Shown piece by piece: positions 24,275 through 32,979 of a stretch of DNA of 58,592 nucleotides. The position numbers and the translations under genes were made by a program. The DNA comes from Kineococcus rubinsiae. Lineage in GTDB: Bacteria; Actinomycetota; Actinomycetes; Actinomycetales; Kineococcaceae. Position 1 is the stretch's first letter; the number at the start of each line of letters is the position of its first letter. The stretch is from positions 1 through 58,592 of the forward strand of contig NZ_VWPY01000028.1 of NCBI RefSeq assembly GCF_011839805.1, in the 5' to 3' direction. The notes beneath the pieces are model-generated. The model was not told the DNA's origin, did not search any database, and saw only the letters and a list, made by a program, of their open reading frames with translations.

Positions 24275-25138
24275 GTGCCCTCCTCCCCGACCTCCCCCCG
24301 CGACCTGTCCGGACGCACCGCGATCGTCACGGGCGCGAGCAGCGGGATCGGCGCCGCCACCGCGACGGCGCTCGCCGCCCGCGGTGCCCGCGTCGTGCTC
24401 GCCGTCCGCAACCCCGACAAGGGCGCCCGCGCGGCCCGCGCCATGACGGGCGACGTCGAGGTCCGGACCCTCGACCTCGCCGACCTCGCCTCGGTCCGCG
24501 CCTTCGCGGCCGGCTGGACGGACCCGCTCGACCTGCTGATCAACAACGCGGGCGTCTCCGTGCCCGACCTGCAGCGGACCGCCGACGGCTTCGAGCTGCA
24601 GCTCGGCACCAACCACCTGGGGCCGTTCGCCCTGACGAACCTGCTGCTGCCCCGCATCACCGGGCGCGTCGTGACGCTGTCCTCCCAGGCCGAGCGGATG
24701 GGCCGGCTCGACCTCGACGACCTGGCCCACGAGCGCACGCCGTACCGGGAGTCGCGGGTCTACGCGACGTCGAAGCTCGCCAACCTCCTCTTCACGGCCG
24801 AGCTGCAGCGCCGCCTGACCGCGGTCGGCTCACCCGTCCTGGCCGCGGCCGCGCACCCGGGCTTCGTCGCCACGGGCATGACCGGCGCGAGCAGTGGAGC
24901 GGTGAACCGGCTCGCCGTCCGCTTCCTGGCGCAGGCCCCGGAGCAGGGCGCGCTGCCCGTGCTGCTGGCCGCCACGGGCGACGTGCCCCCGGGCGCCTTC
25001 ACCGGCCCGGAGCACGCGATGCACATGCGTGGCGGCGCCCAGCTCATCGGCCGCTCGAAGCAGGCGCGCGACGCCGGCCTCGCCCGCCGCCTGTGGGACG
25101 TCTCGGAGGAGCTCACCGGTGTCCGCTCCACGATCTGA
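24275..25138 (+). CDS. Short-chain dehydrogenase/reductase, probably TetR-controlled
   Basis: 287 residues. Cofactor loop TGASSGIG, INNAGVS, GTNHLGPF, VVTLSSQAE and the catalytic YATSK are all present; the overall pattern is of the retinol-dehydrogenase-like group common in actinobacteria. The GTG at 24275 follows a good promoter by 6 bases. The adjacent divergent TetR gene is the presumed repressor. The substrate is unknown. Confidence 0.9.
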   Translation: MPSSPTSPRDLSGRTAIVTGASSGIGAATATALAARGARVVLAVRNPDKGARAARAMTGDVEVRTLDLADLASVRAFAAGWTDPLDLLINNAGVSVPDLQRTADGFELQLGTNHLGPFALTNLLLPRITGRVVTLSSQAERMGRLDLDDLAHERTPYRESRVYATSKLANLLFTAELQRRLTAVGSPVLAAAAHPGFVATGMTGASSGAVNRLAVRFLAQAPEQGALPVLLAATGDVPPGAFTGPEHAMHMRGGAQLIGRSKQARDAGLARRLWDVSEELTGVRSTI

Positions 25139-25335
25139 GGAGGAGGGGACCCCGCGGCGCCGGAGCACGCGCTGCGCCCTCACCGACCCGGGGGCGGTGC
25201 CCACGGGTGACGTCAGCCGCCACCGCACCGCGCCGTCCCCGCCGGCCGGTGCCTGAGTCCCGCCACCCCGCACCTCGGCGCGGCGCCTCGCGCCGGGAGC
25301 GCCCCGGTCGGCAAGATCCTCCTCGACCCGACGGG

Positions 25336-25341
25336 AGGAGG
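25336..25341 (+). promoter_or_regulatory. Ribosome binding site that decides the VanY-like start
   Basis: AGGAGG lies 8 bases before GTG 25350. A GTG at 25341 is in the same frame but overlaps this site, so 25350 is the likely start. Confidence 0.75.
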
Positions 25342-25349
25342 TGCACGAC

Positions 25350-26165
25350 GTGAGATCGCCCTTCGCTGCCGAGCGCCTGCCCGACGGGCGCCGGCACTAC
25401 AGCCACCAGGCCGTCGTGGCGCGGCGCGCGCTGCTCGCGGGCCTCGTCGTGGCCGGCACCGGGACCGCCGTCGGCGTGCACCTCGGGCGCGGCGACGACA
25501 CCGCACCGGGCGCCGTGACGAGCACGGGGGACACCGCCTCCGCGGCCGTCGTCACCGAGGCCCCGAGCCCGCCGGTCTCGCCGGCGTTCTCCACGACGGA
25601 CGCCGCGAGCCCCTGGGTGGTCGTCAACAAGAAGCACCCCGTCGTGCCCACCGACTACGTCCCGGCCGCGCTCTCGACGGTCGGCGGCAAGCAGGTCGCG
25701 AGCGTCGTCGTGCCGGACCTCACGAACCTGCTCGCCGCGGCCGACGCCGACGGCCTCGGCCTCACGCTGACCAGCGGCTACCGCTCGCTGAGCTACCAGC
25801 GGGGCGTGCACGACAACGCGGTGGCGCGCGACGGCTTCGCGACGGCCGAGAGCCTGTCCGCGCGCCCCGGCTACAGCGAGCACCAGACCGGTCTCGCGAT
25901 CGACTTCGGCAGCCGCTCGCAGCCCGAGTGCGCCGTGCAGGACTGCTACCAGGACACCCCGGAGGCGCGCTGGCTCGCCGAGCGCGCCGGGGCGTTCGGC
26001 TTCCTGCTGCGCTACACGGCGGCGCACACCGCCGTCACGGGCTACGCCCCGGAGTCCTGGCACTACCGCTGGGTCGGCGTGGACCTCGTGCGGCAGATGA
26101 CGGAGCGCGGGGTGGCGACCCTGGAGGAGTTCTTCGGCGTCCCCGGGGGCCCCGAGTACGCCTGA
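25350..26165 (+). CDS. VanY-like D-alanyl-D-alanine carboxypeptidase (M15B)
   Basis: 271 residues. A basic N-terminus is followed by one hydrophobic segment (about 23-45) with no clear cleavage site, so it is probably a membrane-anchored exported enzyme. A Ser/Thr/Pro-rich linker leads to the peptidase domain (about 80-265). The domain has SGYRS, the zinc motif SEHQTGLAIDFG and ESWHYRWVG, which supply the His, Asp, catalytic Glu and second His. Such enzymes trim the terminal D-Ala from muropeptides. No van regulatory genes are nearby, so housekeeping wall turnover is more likely than glycopeptide resistance. Confidence 0.9.
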   Translation: MRSPFAAERLPDGRRHYSHQAVVARRALLAGLVVAGTGTAVGVHLGRGDDTAPGAVTSTGDTASAAVVTEAPSPPVSPAFSTTDAASPWVVVNKKHPVVPTDYVPAALSTVGGKQVASVVVPDLTNLLAAADADGLGLTLTSGYRSLSYQRGVHDNAVARDGFATAESLSARPGYSEHQTGLAIDFGSRSQPECAVQDCYQDTPEARWLAERAGAFGFLLRYTAAHTAVTGYAPESWHYRWVGVDLVRQMTERGVATLEEFFGVPGGPEYA

Positions 26166-26172
26166 GCCCGCC

Positions 26173-27669
26173 TCAGCCGCCGGTGACCCGGCCGGCGAGC
26201 CGGCCGTGCAGGTCCGCCGTCGCGGGGTTCATCCCCACGATGTCGACCCGGGTGCGCCGGGCCGCGTACTTCGTGGTGATCGCGTCCAGCGCCGCGACCG
26301 AGGAGGCGTCCCACACGTGGGCCTCGGACACGTCGATGACCACGTGGGCGGGGTCCTGCGGGTAGGAGAACTGGGTGACCAGGTCGCCGGAGGAGGCGAA
26401 GAACAGCTGTCCCTGCACGCGGTAGGTGGCCGTGGCGCCGTCCGCGGTGGTCTCGCGCGTGACCGTCACCAGGTGCGCGACCCGGCGGGCGAACAGGACG
26501 CACGCCAGCACGGTCCCGGCGATCACGCCGTAGGCCAGGTCGTGGGTGACCAGCACGACGCCGACCGTGACGAGCATGACCGCGGTCTCGCTCTTGGGCA
26601 TGGCCCGCAGCGTCGAGGGGCGCACGCTGTGCCAGTCGAAGGCGCCGTAGCAGACGATGAACATCACGGCCACGAGCGCGGCCATGGGGATGCGTGCGAC
26701 GACGTCGCCGAAGCCCACCGTGAGCACGAGCAGGAACGCGCCCGCGAGGAAGGTCGACAGCCGCGTGCGGGCGCCCGAGACCTTGACGTTGATCATCGTC
26801 TGACCGATGACGGCGCAGCCGCCCATGCCCCCGAAGAGGCCGGTCGCGATCTGCGCGGTGCCCTGGCCGATCGCCTCGCGGTTGCCGGAGGAGGGGGTGT
26901 CGGTGATCTCGTCGACCAGCTTGGCGGTCAGCAGGGCCTCCATGAGGCCGACCAGGGCGACGCCCACGGAGTAGGGCGCGATCAGCCGCAGCGTGTCCAG
27001 CGTGAGCGGGACGTCCGGCAGCCCCAGCGACGGCAGGGTGCGGGGCAGCGCGCCCTCGTCCCCGACGGTCGGCACGGCGATGCTCGCGGCCACGGTGAGG
27101 ACGGTCAGCGCGGTGACCGCGATGAGCGGGGCGGGCACGGCCTTGACGACGCGCGGCAGGACGACCAGCAGCACGAGGCCCAGGGCGAGCAGGCCGTAGA
27201 CGGCGGGCGGCACGCCGCGCAGGTTGGGCAGCTGGGCCAGGAAGATCGAGATGGCGAGGGCGTTGACGAAGCCGACCATGACGCTGCGCGGCACGAAGCG
27301 CATGAGCCGGGGGGCGCCCAGGAGGCCCAGGCCGATCTGCAGGACGCCGGCCAGCAGGATCGCGGCGATCAGGTAGCCGACGCCGTGGGCCAGCGACAGG
27401 GGCGCCACCACCAGGGCGACGGCGCCCGTGGCCGCGGAGATCATCGCCGGCCGGCCGCCGACGACCGAGGTCACCACCCCCATGATCACCGACGAGATGA
27501 GCCCGACGCGGGGGTCGACGCCGGCGATGATGGAGAAGGAGATGGCCTCGGGCACCAGGGCCAGCGCGACCACGAGGCCCGCGAGGACCTCGGTGCGCAG
27601 GACGGGCAGGGAGGCCAGGGCGGCGGGCCGGCGGCGGGCCGCCGCGACCAGGGCGCTCGGGAGGCTCAC
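26173..27669 (-). CDS. SulP family anion transporter with STAS domain
   Basis: 498 residues. The membrane domain (about 20-385) has the conserved [20 protein letters not shown], a [21 protein letters not shown] loop and about 11-12 helices; a STAS domain occupies about 400-490 ([20 protein letters not shown]). SulP proteins carry sulfate, bicarbonate or dicarboxylates; sequence alone does not tell which. The GTG at 27669 has TAGAGT 7 bases upstream, near the leaderless pattern. It is convergent with the VanY-like gene (7 bases apart). Confidence 0.9.
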   Translation of the reverse strand: MSLPSALVAAARRRPAALASLPVLRTEVLAGLVVALALVPEAISFSIIAGVDPRVGLISSVIMGVVTSVVGGRPAMISAATGAVALVVAPLSLAHGVGYLIAAILLAGVLQIGLGLLGAPRLMRFVPRSVMVGFVNALAISIFLAQLPNLRGVPPAVYGLLALGLVLLVVLPRVVKAVPAPLIAVTALTVLTVAASIAVPTVGDEGALPRTLPSLGLPDVPLTLDTLRLIAPYSVGVALVGLMEALLTAKLVDEITDTPSSGNREAIGQGTAQIATGLFGGMGGCAVIGQTMINVKVSGARTRLSTFLAGAFLLVLTVGFGDVVARIPMAALVAVMFIVCYGAFDWHSVRPSTLRAMPKSETAVMLVTVGVVLVTHDLAYGVIAGTVLACVLFARRVAHLVTVTRETTADGATATYRVQGQLFFASSGDLVTQFSYPQDPAHVVIDVSEAHVWDASSVAALDAITTKYAARRTRVDIVGMNPATADLHGRLAGRVTGG

Positions 27670-27711
27670 CGGGCCAACTCTAACCTTGCGTCAGGGTCGC
27701 CCGGTCCGGCC

Positions 27712-27735
27712 GGCTCCGCCCACCCGGGCGGAGCC
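27712..27735 (-). terminator. Hairpin terminator after the 52-aa gene
   Basis: A perfect 10-bp stem GGCTCCGCCC/GGGCGGAGCC with a 4-base loop, just after the stop of the 52-residue gene read on the minus strand and 43 bases before the SulP start. Confidence 0.7.
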
Positions 27736-27737
27736 CC

Positions 27738-27896
27738 TCAGCGCGGTCCGCTGAGCCGGCGCCGCGCGTCGGCCAGCTTCTGCCGCGTCGCGGGGTCCTT
27801 GGCCATCGCCTGCGCGCGCTTGGCGGCCTGGCTCGTGAGGCGCTTGCCCTCGGGGGTGGAGAGGAACCGGCTCACCTTGCTGAACAACCCTGCCAC
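27738..27896 (-). CDS. Small basic conserved-type protein, 52 aa
   Basis: Starts [20 protein letters not shown] and continues as a Lys/Arg/Ala-rich helix ending RRRLSGPR. The GTG at 27896 has GAGGAGG 5 bases upstream, which strongly supports translation, and a hairpin terminator follows. Small proteins with this FLxSPxGxRL-type opening are common in actinobacteria; no function is known. Being short, it is easily missed. Confidence 0.72.
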   Translation of the reverse strand: MAGLFSKVSRFLSTPEGKRLTSQAAKRAQAMAKDPATRQKLADARRRLSGPR

Positions 27897-27937
27897 TGCG
27901 GCCTCCTCGTCGGTGCGGACTGGCGAGCCACGCTAGG

Positions 27938-28651
27938 TCACCCGGCCTTGCGCAGCACCACGGCGACGTCGGTGACGGTGAAGAGGAACTCCCCGGCGCG
28001 CGCGGAGCGGCGCAGGCCCTCGACCCAGCCGGCCGCGCGGGGCGCCAGCGCCGGGTCGTCGCCCGCGGCGGCGAGGATGCCCGTCGCCACCTTCCAGGCG
28101 ACCGAGCCCTCGTCGAAGCGGCGGTGCGGGTCGGCCCAGGAGTGCACGGACTCGACCGCGAAGGGGCTGCGGGCGGCGATGCGCAGCAGCTTGCGCCCGG
28201 CGAAGCCGTCGGTCTCGGCGCCCTGCGCCGGCACGTGGGCGACGAAGCGGTCGAGCAGGGTGCGGGTCAGGGCGTCGTCGTCGCTCGTGAACAGGGCCGT
28301 GTCCCAGTCGGAGTGCGCGAGCACGGCCCGGCCGCCGGGGCGCAGGACGCGGTGCACCTCCGCCAGGTGCGCGGCGGTGTCGTGCAGGTGCTCGACGACG
28401 TTGAGGGAGACGGCCAGGTCCGCCTCGCCGTCGGGCAGGGGCAGGGCCTCCAGGCCGGCGATGTGAGAGCGCACGCGCGGGTCGAGCAGGAGGTCGTCGT
28501 CCAGGGTGGCCCCGACGTCGACCGCGTGCACCAGGCGCGGGTCCGCGGCGAGCAGCGCCCGGGTCGTGCGCCCCGTGCCGCAGCCGAGGTCCACACCCAC
28601 CGCCCCCGCGAAGGGCTGGGCGAGCGCCGCCACGTTCTCGAACCGTCCCAC
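27938..28651 (-). CDS. Class I SAM-dependent methyltransferase
   Basis: 237 residues. Motif I VGVDLGCGTGRTTRALLA, then LAVSLNVVEHLHDTAAHLAE and RVLRPGGRAVLAHSDWDT are the usual order of a small-molecule methyltransferase. The substrate is unknown. The GTG at 28651 has TAGGCT exactly 6 bases upstream and no Shine-Dalgarno sequence, so it is probably leaderless. The 52-aa gene downstream starts 41 bases after its stop, with its own ribosome binding site. Confidence 0.88.
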   Translation of the reverse strand: MGRFENVAALAQPFAGAVGVDLGCGTGRTTRALLAADPRLVHAVDVGATLDDDLLLDPRVRSHIAGLEALPLPDGEADLAVSLNVVEHLHDTAAHLAEVHRVLRPGGRAVLAHSDWDTALFTSDDDALTRTLLDRFVAHVPAQGAETDGFAGRKLLRIAARSPFAVESVHSWADPHRRFDEGSVAWKVATGILAAAGDDPALAPRAAGWVEGLRRSARAGEFLFTVTDVAVVLRKAG

Positions 28652-28958
28652 GGGGCGAGCCTACGGAGGGGGCGACGGCGGCGCTCCCACGGGTCACCGC
28701 GGGCCGCGGCCGACGTTCGACTGCGGTGAGTGAGAGGTCGATTCCAAGCAGTGGTCAAACCGTCGCAGCCTACGCCCGCCGTTGGTCCCCAGGGGTGAAG
28801 TTCACGCTCCGTGTCGGGCGCCCTGTAGTAGCCTCGCCACGCACCTGACCAGGGATTCCGGTGGCGCTGATTCGTGGGGGGTCGTGCGCCGTCGCCGCCC
28901 TTCCCTGTTGCTCCACCCCCACTCCGCGATGGAACGTCCGAGTGAGGGAAACCGACAG
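28652..28958 (+). promoter_or_regulatory. 307-base intergenic region with a candidate promoter of the CDP-sugar operon
   Basis: No gene is seen. TTCACG (28801-28806), a 17-base spacer and TGTAGT (28824-28829) form a possible promoter, which would leave a leader of about 125 bases before rfbF. The methyltransferase -10 (28658-28663, minus strand) lies at the left edge. I found no convincing terminator or riboswitch fold in the leader. Confidence 0.4.
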
Positions 28959-29786
28959 ATGAGCGCCACGACGAACAGCGCGCCGACGCCCGTGTCCGAG
29001 ATCCCGGTGGTCATCCTCTGCGGAGGCATGGGCACCCGTCTCCGCGAGGCCAGCGAGAAGCTCCCGAAGCCCCTGGTCGACATCGGCGGCCGGCCGATCG
29101 TGTGGCACATCATGAAGCTCTACAGCCACTACGGGTTCCGCAAGTTCGTGCTCTGCCTCGGCTACAAGAGCGACCTCATCAAGCGCTACTTCCTCGACTA
29201 CCGGCTGAACGCGGGCGACTTCACGCTCAACCTCTCCACCCAGGAGGCCCCGACGTTCCACACGAGCGGGGTCCAGGAGGACTGGGAGGTCACGTTCGTC
29301 GAGACCGGCCTGACGACCGCGACGGCCGCGCGCATCAAGCGCGTCGAGCAGCACCTGACGGCCGACAAGTTCCTCCTCACCTACGGCGACGGGCTCGGCG
29401 ACGTCGACGTCCTGAAGACCCTCGCCGACCACGAGGCCGGCGGCCGGATGGCCACCGTGACCGCGGTGCACCCCTCCAGCCGCTACGGCGAGATGCACGT
29501 CACGGGCGACACCGTCACCGAGTTCAACGAGAAGCCGACGCTGGCCGACGGCTGGGTCAACGGCGGGTTCTTCGTGTTCGACCGCGAGTTCGCGGACAAG
29601 TACCTCGAGGACGACCCCGAGATGATGCTCGAGCAGAAGCCGCTGCAGGACGTCGCCCGCGACGGCCAGCTGACCGTCTCCCAGCACGAGGGCTACTGGC
29701 TGGGCATGGACACCTTCCGCGAGTGGACCGAGTTCAACAAGCTCTGGGACTCCGGCAAGGCCCCCTGGAAGCTCTGGGAAGACTGA
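28959..29786 (+). CDS. rfbF: Glucose-1-phosphate cytidylyltransferase
   Basis: 275 residues. It makes CDP-glucose from CTP and glucose-1-phosphate. The nucleotide loop VVILCGGMGTRLREASEKLP is followed by PKPLVDIGGRPIVWHIMKLY, TYGDGLGDVD (metal-binding), EFNEKP and WVNGGFFVF; the cytidylyltransferase subgroup is indicated by the long YKSDLIKRYFLDY region. ATG 28959 has GAGGGA about 10 bases upstream. It is first of four same-strand genes (the last two joined by 4-base overlaps) that modify the sugar, and it is upstream of the PelG/PelF pair. Confidence 0.92.
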   Translation: MSATTNSAPTPVSEIPVVILCGGMGTRLREASEKLPKPLVDIGGRPIVWHIMKLYSHYGFRKFVLCLGYKSDLIKRYFLDYRLNAGDFTLNLSTQEAPTFHTSGVQEDWEVTFVETGLTTATAARIKRVEQHLTADKFLLTYGDGLGDVDVLKTLADHEAGGRMATVTAVHPSSRYGEMHVTGDTVTEFNEKPTLADGWVNGGFFVFDREFADKYLEDDPEMMLEQKPLQDVARDGQLTVSQHEGYWLGMDTFREWTEFNKLWDSGKAPWKLWED

Positions 29787-29828
29787 GCACCCCCGAACCG
29801 CGACCAGCTGACTGAACCGGAGAACACC

Positions 29829-30875
29829 GTGAAGATCGTCGTGACCGGCACCGAGGGCTACCTCGGCGCGCTCCTCGCCCCGACCCTGCTCGACGCCGGC
29901 CACTCGGTCGTGGGCGTCGACACGGGCTACTACAAGAACGGCTGGCTCTACAACGGGGTGTCCGCGTCCGTGGAGACCCTGGCCAAGGACATCCGCCACG
30001 TCACCGAGGCCGACCTCGCCGGTGCCGACGCCGTCGTGCACATGGCCGAGCTGTCCAACGACCCGCTCGGCGAGCTGATCCCCGACGTCACCTTCACGGT
30101 GAACCACAAGGGGTCCGTGCGGCTGGCGGAGATCGCCAAGAAGGCCGGCGTCCAGCGCTTCGTCTACATGAGCTCGTGCTCGGTGTACGGCGTGGCCGAG
30201 GACACCGTCGACGAGACCTCCGCGGTGAACCCGCAGACGGCCTACGCCGAGTGCAAGGCCCTCGTCGAGCGCGACGTCGCGCCGCTGGCCGACGACGACT
30301 TCTCCCCGGTGTTCATGCGCAACGCGACCGCCTACGGGGCCTCGCCCCGCCAGCGCTTCGACATCGTGCTGAACAACCTCGCCGGCCTCGCCTGGACGAC
30401 GAAGAAGATCGCCATGACCTCCGACGGCTCGCCCTGGCGCCCGCTGGTCCACGGCCTCGACATCGCCAAGTCCATCCGCGCCGTCCTCGACGCGCCCCGC
30501 GAGGCGATCCACAACCAGATCTTCAACGTGGGCGACTCCGAGCAGGTCTACCGCGTGCGGGAGATCGCCGAGGCCGTCGGCCGCGCGCTGCCCGAGGCGG
30601 AGATCACCTTCGGCACGAGCAACGGCGACAACCGCAGCTACAAGGTGAACTTCGACAAGATCCACTCCCAGCTGCCCGGGTTCTCCTGCGACTGGAACGC
30701 CGACAAGGGCGCCGCCCAGCTCATCGAGGTCTTCAAGGCCATCGACCTGGACACCGAGACCTTCACCGGCCGCGGCCACACGCGCCTGAAGCAGCTGGAG
30801 CACCTGATCAGGACGCAGCAGCTGGACTCCGAGCTGTTCTGGCGCACCGGCGCGACGGCGGTGGCCGGCAAGTGA
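29829..30875 (+). CDS. NAD-dependent epimerase/dehydratase (extended SDR)
   Basis: 348 residues. Rossmann loop TGTEGYLGALLAPTLLD, YMSSCSVYG and the catalytic YAECK are present, with NVGDSEQVYRVREIAEAVG in the substrate domain. It is not a standard CDP-glucose 4,6-dehydratase in my reading, although it follows rfbF; it may act as a 4,6-dehydratase, epimerase or ketoreductase on a CDP-hexose. GTG 29829 has CCGGAGA about 6 bases upstream. Its stop overlaps the next start by 4 bases. Confidence 0.82.
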   Translation: MKIVVTGTEGYLGALLAPTLLDAGHSVVGVDTGYYKNGWLYNGVSASVETLAKDIRHVTEADLAGADAVVHMAELSNDPLGELIPDVTFTVNHKGSVRLAEIAKKAGVQRFVYMSSCSVYGVAEDTVDETSAVNPQTAYAECKALVERDVAPLADDDFSPVFMRNATAYGASPRQRFDIVLNNLAGLAWTTKKIAMTSDGSPWRPLVHGLDIAKSIRAVLDAPREAIHNQIFNVGDSEQVYRVREIAEAVGRALPEAEITFGTSNGDNRSYKVNFDKIHSQLPGFSCDWNADKGAAQLIEVFKAIDLDTETFTGRGHTRLKQLEHLIRTQQLDSELFWRTGATAVAGK

Positions 30876-31417
30876 AGATCACCACCACCGACATCGAGGG
30901 CGTCGCGATCGTCGACCTCGAGCTGCGCGGCGACGACCGCGGGTTCTTCGCGCGGACGTACGACCGCCAGGAGTTCCTCGACGCGGGGCTCGTCCCGGCC
31001 GTCGAGCAGTGCAACCTGTCGTTCAACCACAAGGCCGGCACGCTGCGCGGGATGCACACGCAGGTCGATCCCGCCCCCGAGGCGAAGCTGGTGCGCTGCA
31101 CCGCCGGGGCGATCCAGGACATCATCGTCGACCTGCGCCCCGGGTCCCCGACCCGGTTCCAGCACGTCGCGGTGGAGCTGACCGCGGACAACCGCCGGGC
31201 GCTGTACGTCCCGCCGTACTTCGCGCACGGCTACCTGACGCTGACCGACGGCGCCGAGGTCGTCTACCAGGTCAGCCAGGCCTACACCCCGGGCACCGAG
31301 CGCGGCCTGCGCTACGACGACCCGGACCTCGCGCTGCCCTGGGCACGCGACGTCGCGGTCATCAGCGAGAAGGACGCGGCCTGGACCCTGCTGGCCGACG
31401 GGGCGGTGCTGACGTGA
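30872..31417 (+). CDS. dTDP-4-dehydrorhamnose 3,5-epimerase-like protein
   Basis: 181 residues, RmlC cupin. Conserved elements are DDRGFFARTYDRQEF, the catalytic-His RGMHTQ, LVRCTAGAIQDIIVDLR, YVPPYFAHGYLTL and VVYQVSQAYTPGTERGLRYDD. In a cluster headed by a cytidylyltransferase it probably epimerises a CDP-4-keto sugar rather than a dTDP sugar. It is coupled to both neighbours by GTGA overlaps. Confidence 0.88.
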   Translation: MKITTTDIEGVAIVDLELRGDDRGFFARTYDRQEFLDAGLVPAVEQCNLSFNHKAGTLRGMHTQVDPAPEAKLVRCTAGAIQDIIVDLRPGSPTRFQHVAVELTADNRRALYVPPYFAHGYLTLTDGAEVVYQVSQAYTPGTERGLRYDDPDLALPWARDVAVISEKDAAWTLLADGAVLT

Positions 31418-32700
31418 TCATCGTCGACAACGCGCTGAAGCGCCGCCAGGCCGAGGGCCGCCCGATCCGCGTCGCGCTCGTGGGCGCCGGGTTCATGGGC
31501 CGCGGCGTGGTCAACCAGGTCGTGAACTCCGTGCCCGGCATGGAGCTCGTCGCGATCGCCAACCGCACGGTGTCCAAGGCCCGCGACGCCTACGAGCAGG
31601 CGGGCCTCAGCGGGATCGTCGAGGCCGACGACGCCGCGGCGGTCGACCGCGCCATCGCGGCGGGGACCCCGGTCGTGTCCTCCTCCTACGAGGCCGTCGT
31701 CGACGCCGAGCGCGTCGAGGCCGTCATCGAGGCCACGGGCAACACCGAGTACGGCGCGCACGTGGTCGTCCGGGCGATCGAGGCGGGCAAGCACATCGTG
31801 CTGCTGAACGCCGAGGTCGACGGCACCGCGGGCCTCGCGCTGCGCACCCGCGCCGAGAAGGCCGGCGTCATCTACACCGGCTGCGACGGCGACCAGCCGG
31901 GCGTGCAGATGAACCTCATCCGGTTCGTGCGCAGCATCGGCGTCACGCCCCTGGTGGCCGGCAACATCAAGGGCCTGCAGGACGAGTACCGCAACCCCAC
32001 CACCCAGGAGGGGTTCGCGAAGCAGTGGGGCCAGGACCCGTACATGGTCACGAGCTTCGCCGACGGCACGAAGGTGTCGTTCGAGCAGGCGCTCGTCGCC
32101 AACGCGGCCGGGTTCTCCGTGGAGAAGCGCGGCATGCGCGGCGCCGACCACCGCGGCCACGTCGACGAGCTCACGACGATGTACGACGTGGACCAGCTCA
32201 AGGAGCTCGGCGGGGTCGTGGACTACGTCGTCGGGTCCAAGCCGGGCCCGGGCGTCTACGTGCTCGGCACGCACGACGACCCCAAGCAGCAGCACTACCT
32301 GAACCTCTACAAGCTGGGCACCGGCCCGCTGTACTCGTTCTACACGCCGTACCACCTGTGCCACTTCGAGGTCCCGCTCACCGTCGCCCGCGCCGTGCTG
32401 TTCGGCGACGCCGCGATCGTGCCGGGCGACGAGGTGAAGGTCGAGGTCGTCACCACGGCCAAGACCGACCTCGCGGCCGGCCGGGAGATCGACCGGCTCG
32501 GCGGGTACGACACCTACGGGGTGGCGGAGACCTACGCGGCCACCAAGGCGGAGAACCTCCTGCCCATGGGGGTCGCCGAGGGCTGCGTCCTCAAGCACGC
32601 CGTCGCCAAGGACCAGGTCCTGACCTACGACGACGTCGTGCTGCCGCAGGGCCGGCTCATCGACGCCCTGCGCGCCGAGCAGGCGGCCCTGCTGGCGTGA
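31414..32700 (+). CDS. NAD(P)-dependent oxidoreductase with C-terminal SAF domain
   Basis: 428 residues. A Rossmann domain (VALVGAGFMGRGVVNQVVNS, then EATGNTEYGAHVVVRAIEAG) and a central catalytic region of homoserine-dehydrogenase type lead to a SAF-like domain from about residue 335 (CVLKHAVAKDQVLTYDDV). Proteins of this shape recur in cell-surface sugar clusters next to rfbF and rfbC-like genes, and are easily mislabelled homoserine dehydrogenase. Here a role on an activated sugar or a sugar-derived acid is inferred. GTG 31414 overlaps the upstream stop, and a strong terminator follows. Confidence 0.83.
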   Translation: MIIVDNALKRRQAEGRPIRVALVGAGFMGRGVVNQVVNSVPGMELVAIANRTVSKARDAYEQAGLSGIVEADDAAAVDRAIAAGTPVVSSSYEAVVDAERVEAVIEATGNTEYGAHVVVRAIEAGKHIVLLNAEVDGTAGLALRTRAEKAGVIYTGCDGDQPGVQMNLIRFVRSIGVTPLVAGNIKGLQDEYRNPTTQEGFAKQWGQDPYMVTSFADGTKVSFEQALVANAAGFSVEKRGMRGADHRGHVDELTTMYDVDQLKELGGVVDYVVGSKPGPGVYVLGTHDDPKQQHYLNLYKLGTGPLYSFYTPYHLCHFEVPLTVARAVLFGDAAIVPGDEVKVEVVTTAKTDLAAGREIDRLGGYDTYGVAETYAATKAENLLPMGVAEGCVLKHAVAKDQVLTYDDVVLPQGRLIDALRAEQAALLA

Positions 32701-32715
32701 GCCGTGCCGCCGGCA

Positions 32716-32755
32716 CAGGGAACCCCCGACGCACGTCCGCGTCGGGGGTTCCCTG
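32716..32755 (+). terminator. Very strong hairpin terminator closing the CDP-sugar operon
   Basis: A perfect 17-bp stem (CAGGGAACCCCCGACGC and complement) with a 6-base ACGTCC loop, 15 bases after the stop codon. It separates the CDP-sugar operon from the PelG/PelF pair. Confidence 0.9.
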
Positions 32756-32979
32756 CGTCCAGGGGTGAGTGACGAGAAGTCACGCAAAGTTGCCCCGCGG
32801 AATCCACTGGTTGAGTTCTCCACGGCATGGGAAGCCGCTTACAGTGGGTGGTGACGAGGTGGGGCTGTGCGGACGACGCGCACCTCGTGAGGGTGAAGAC
32901 GCCGCCTCGCCCCGAGTGGTCTCTTCCCTCCCGCCCACGCCGCACCAGGCCCCGGCGCTGCGATCTTGGAGTTCTCCGG

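Noticed and set aside
25139-25349. Small gene in the gap before the VanY-like gene
   Set aside because: Short frames here lack a ribosome binding site and a convincing composition; only the AGGAGG of the VanY-like gene is clear.
25350-26165. Vancomycin resistance gene
   Set aside because: Only the M15B peptidase is present; vanHAX and vanRS are not, so normal wall turnover is more likely.
28652-28958. Riboswitch in the leader of the CDP-sugar operon
   Set aside because: No conserved aptamer element or terminator/antiterminator pair could be recognised.
32827-32979. N-terminal extension of PelG from the ATG at 32827
   Set aside because: The extra 51 residues are basic and unconserved in type, while ATG 32980 has a ribosome binding site and gives the expected membrane start.
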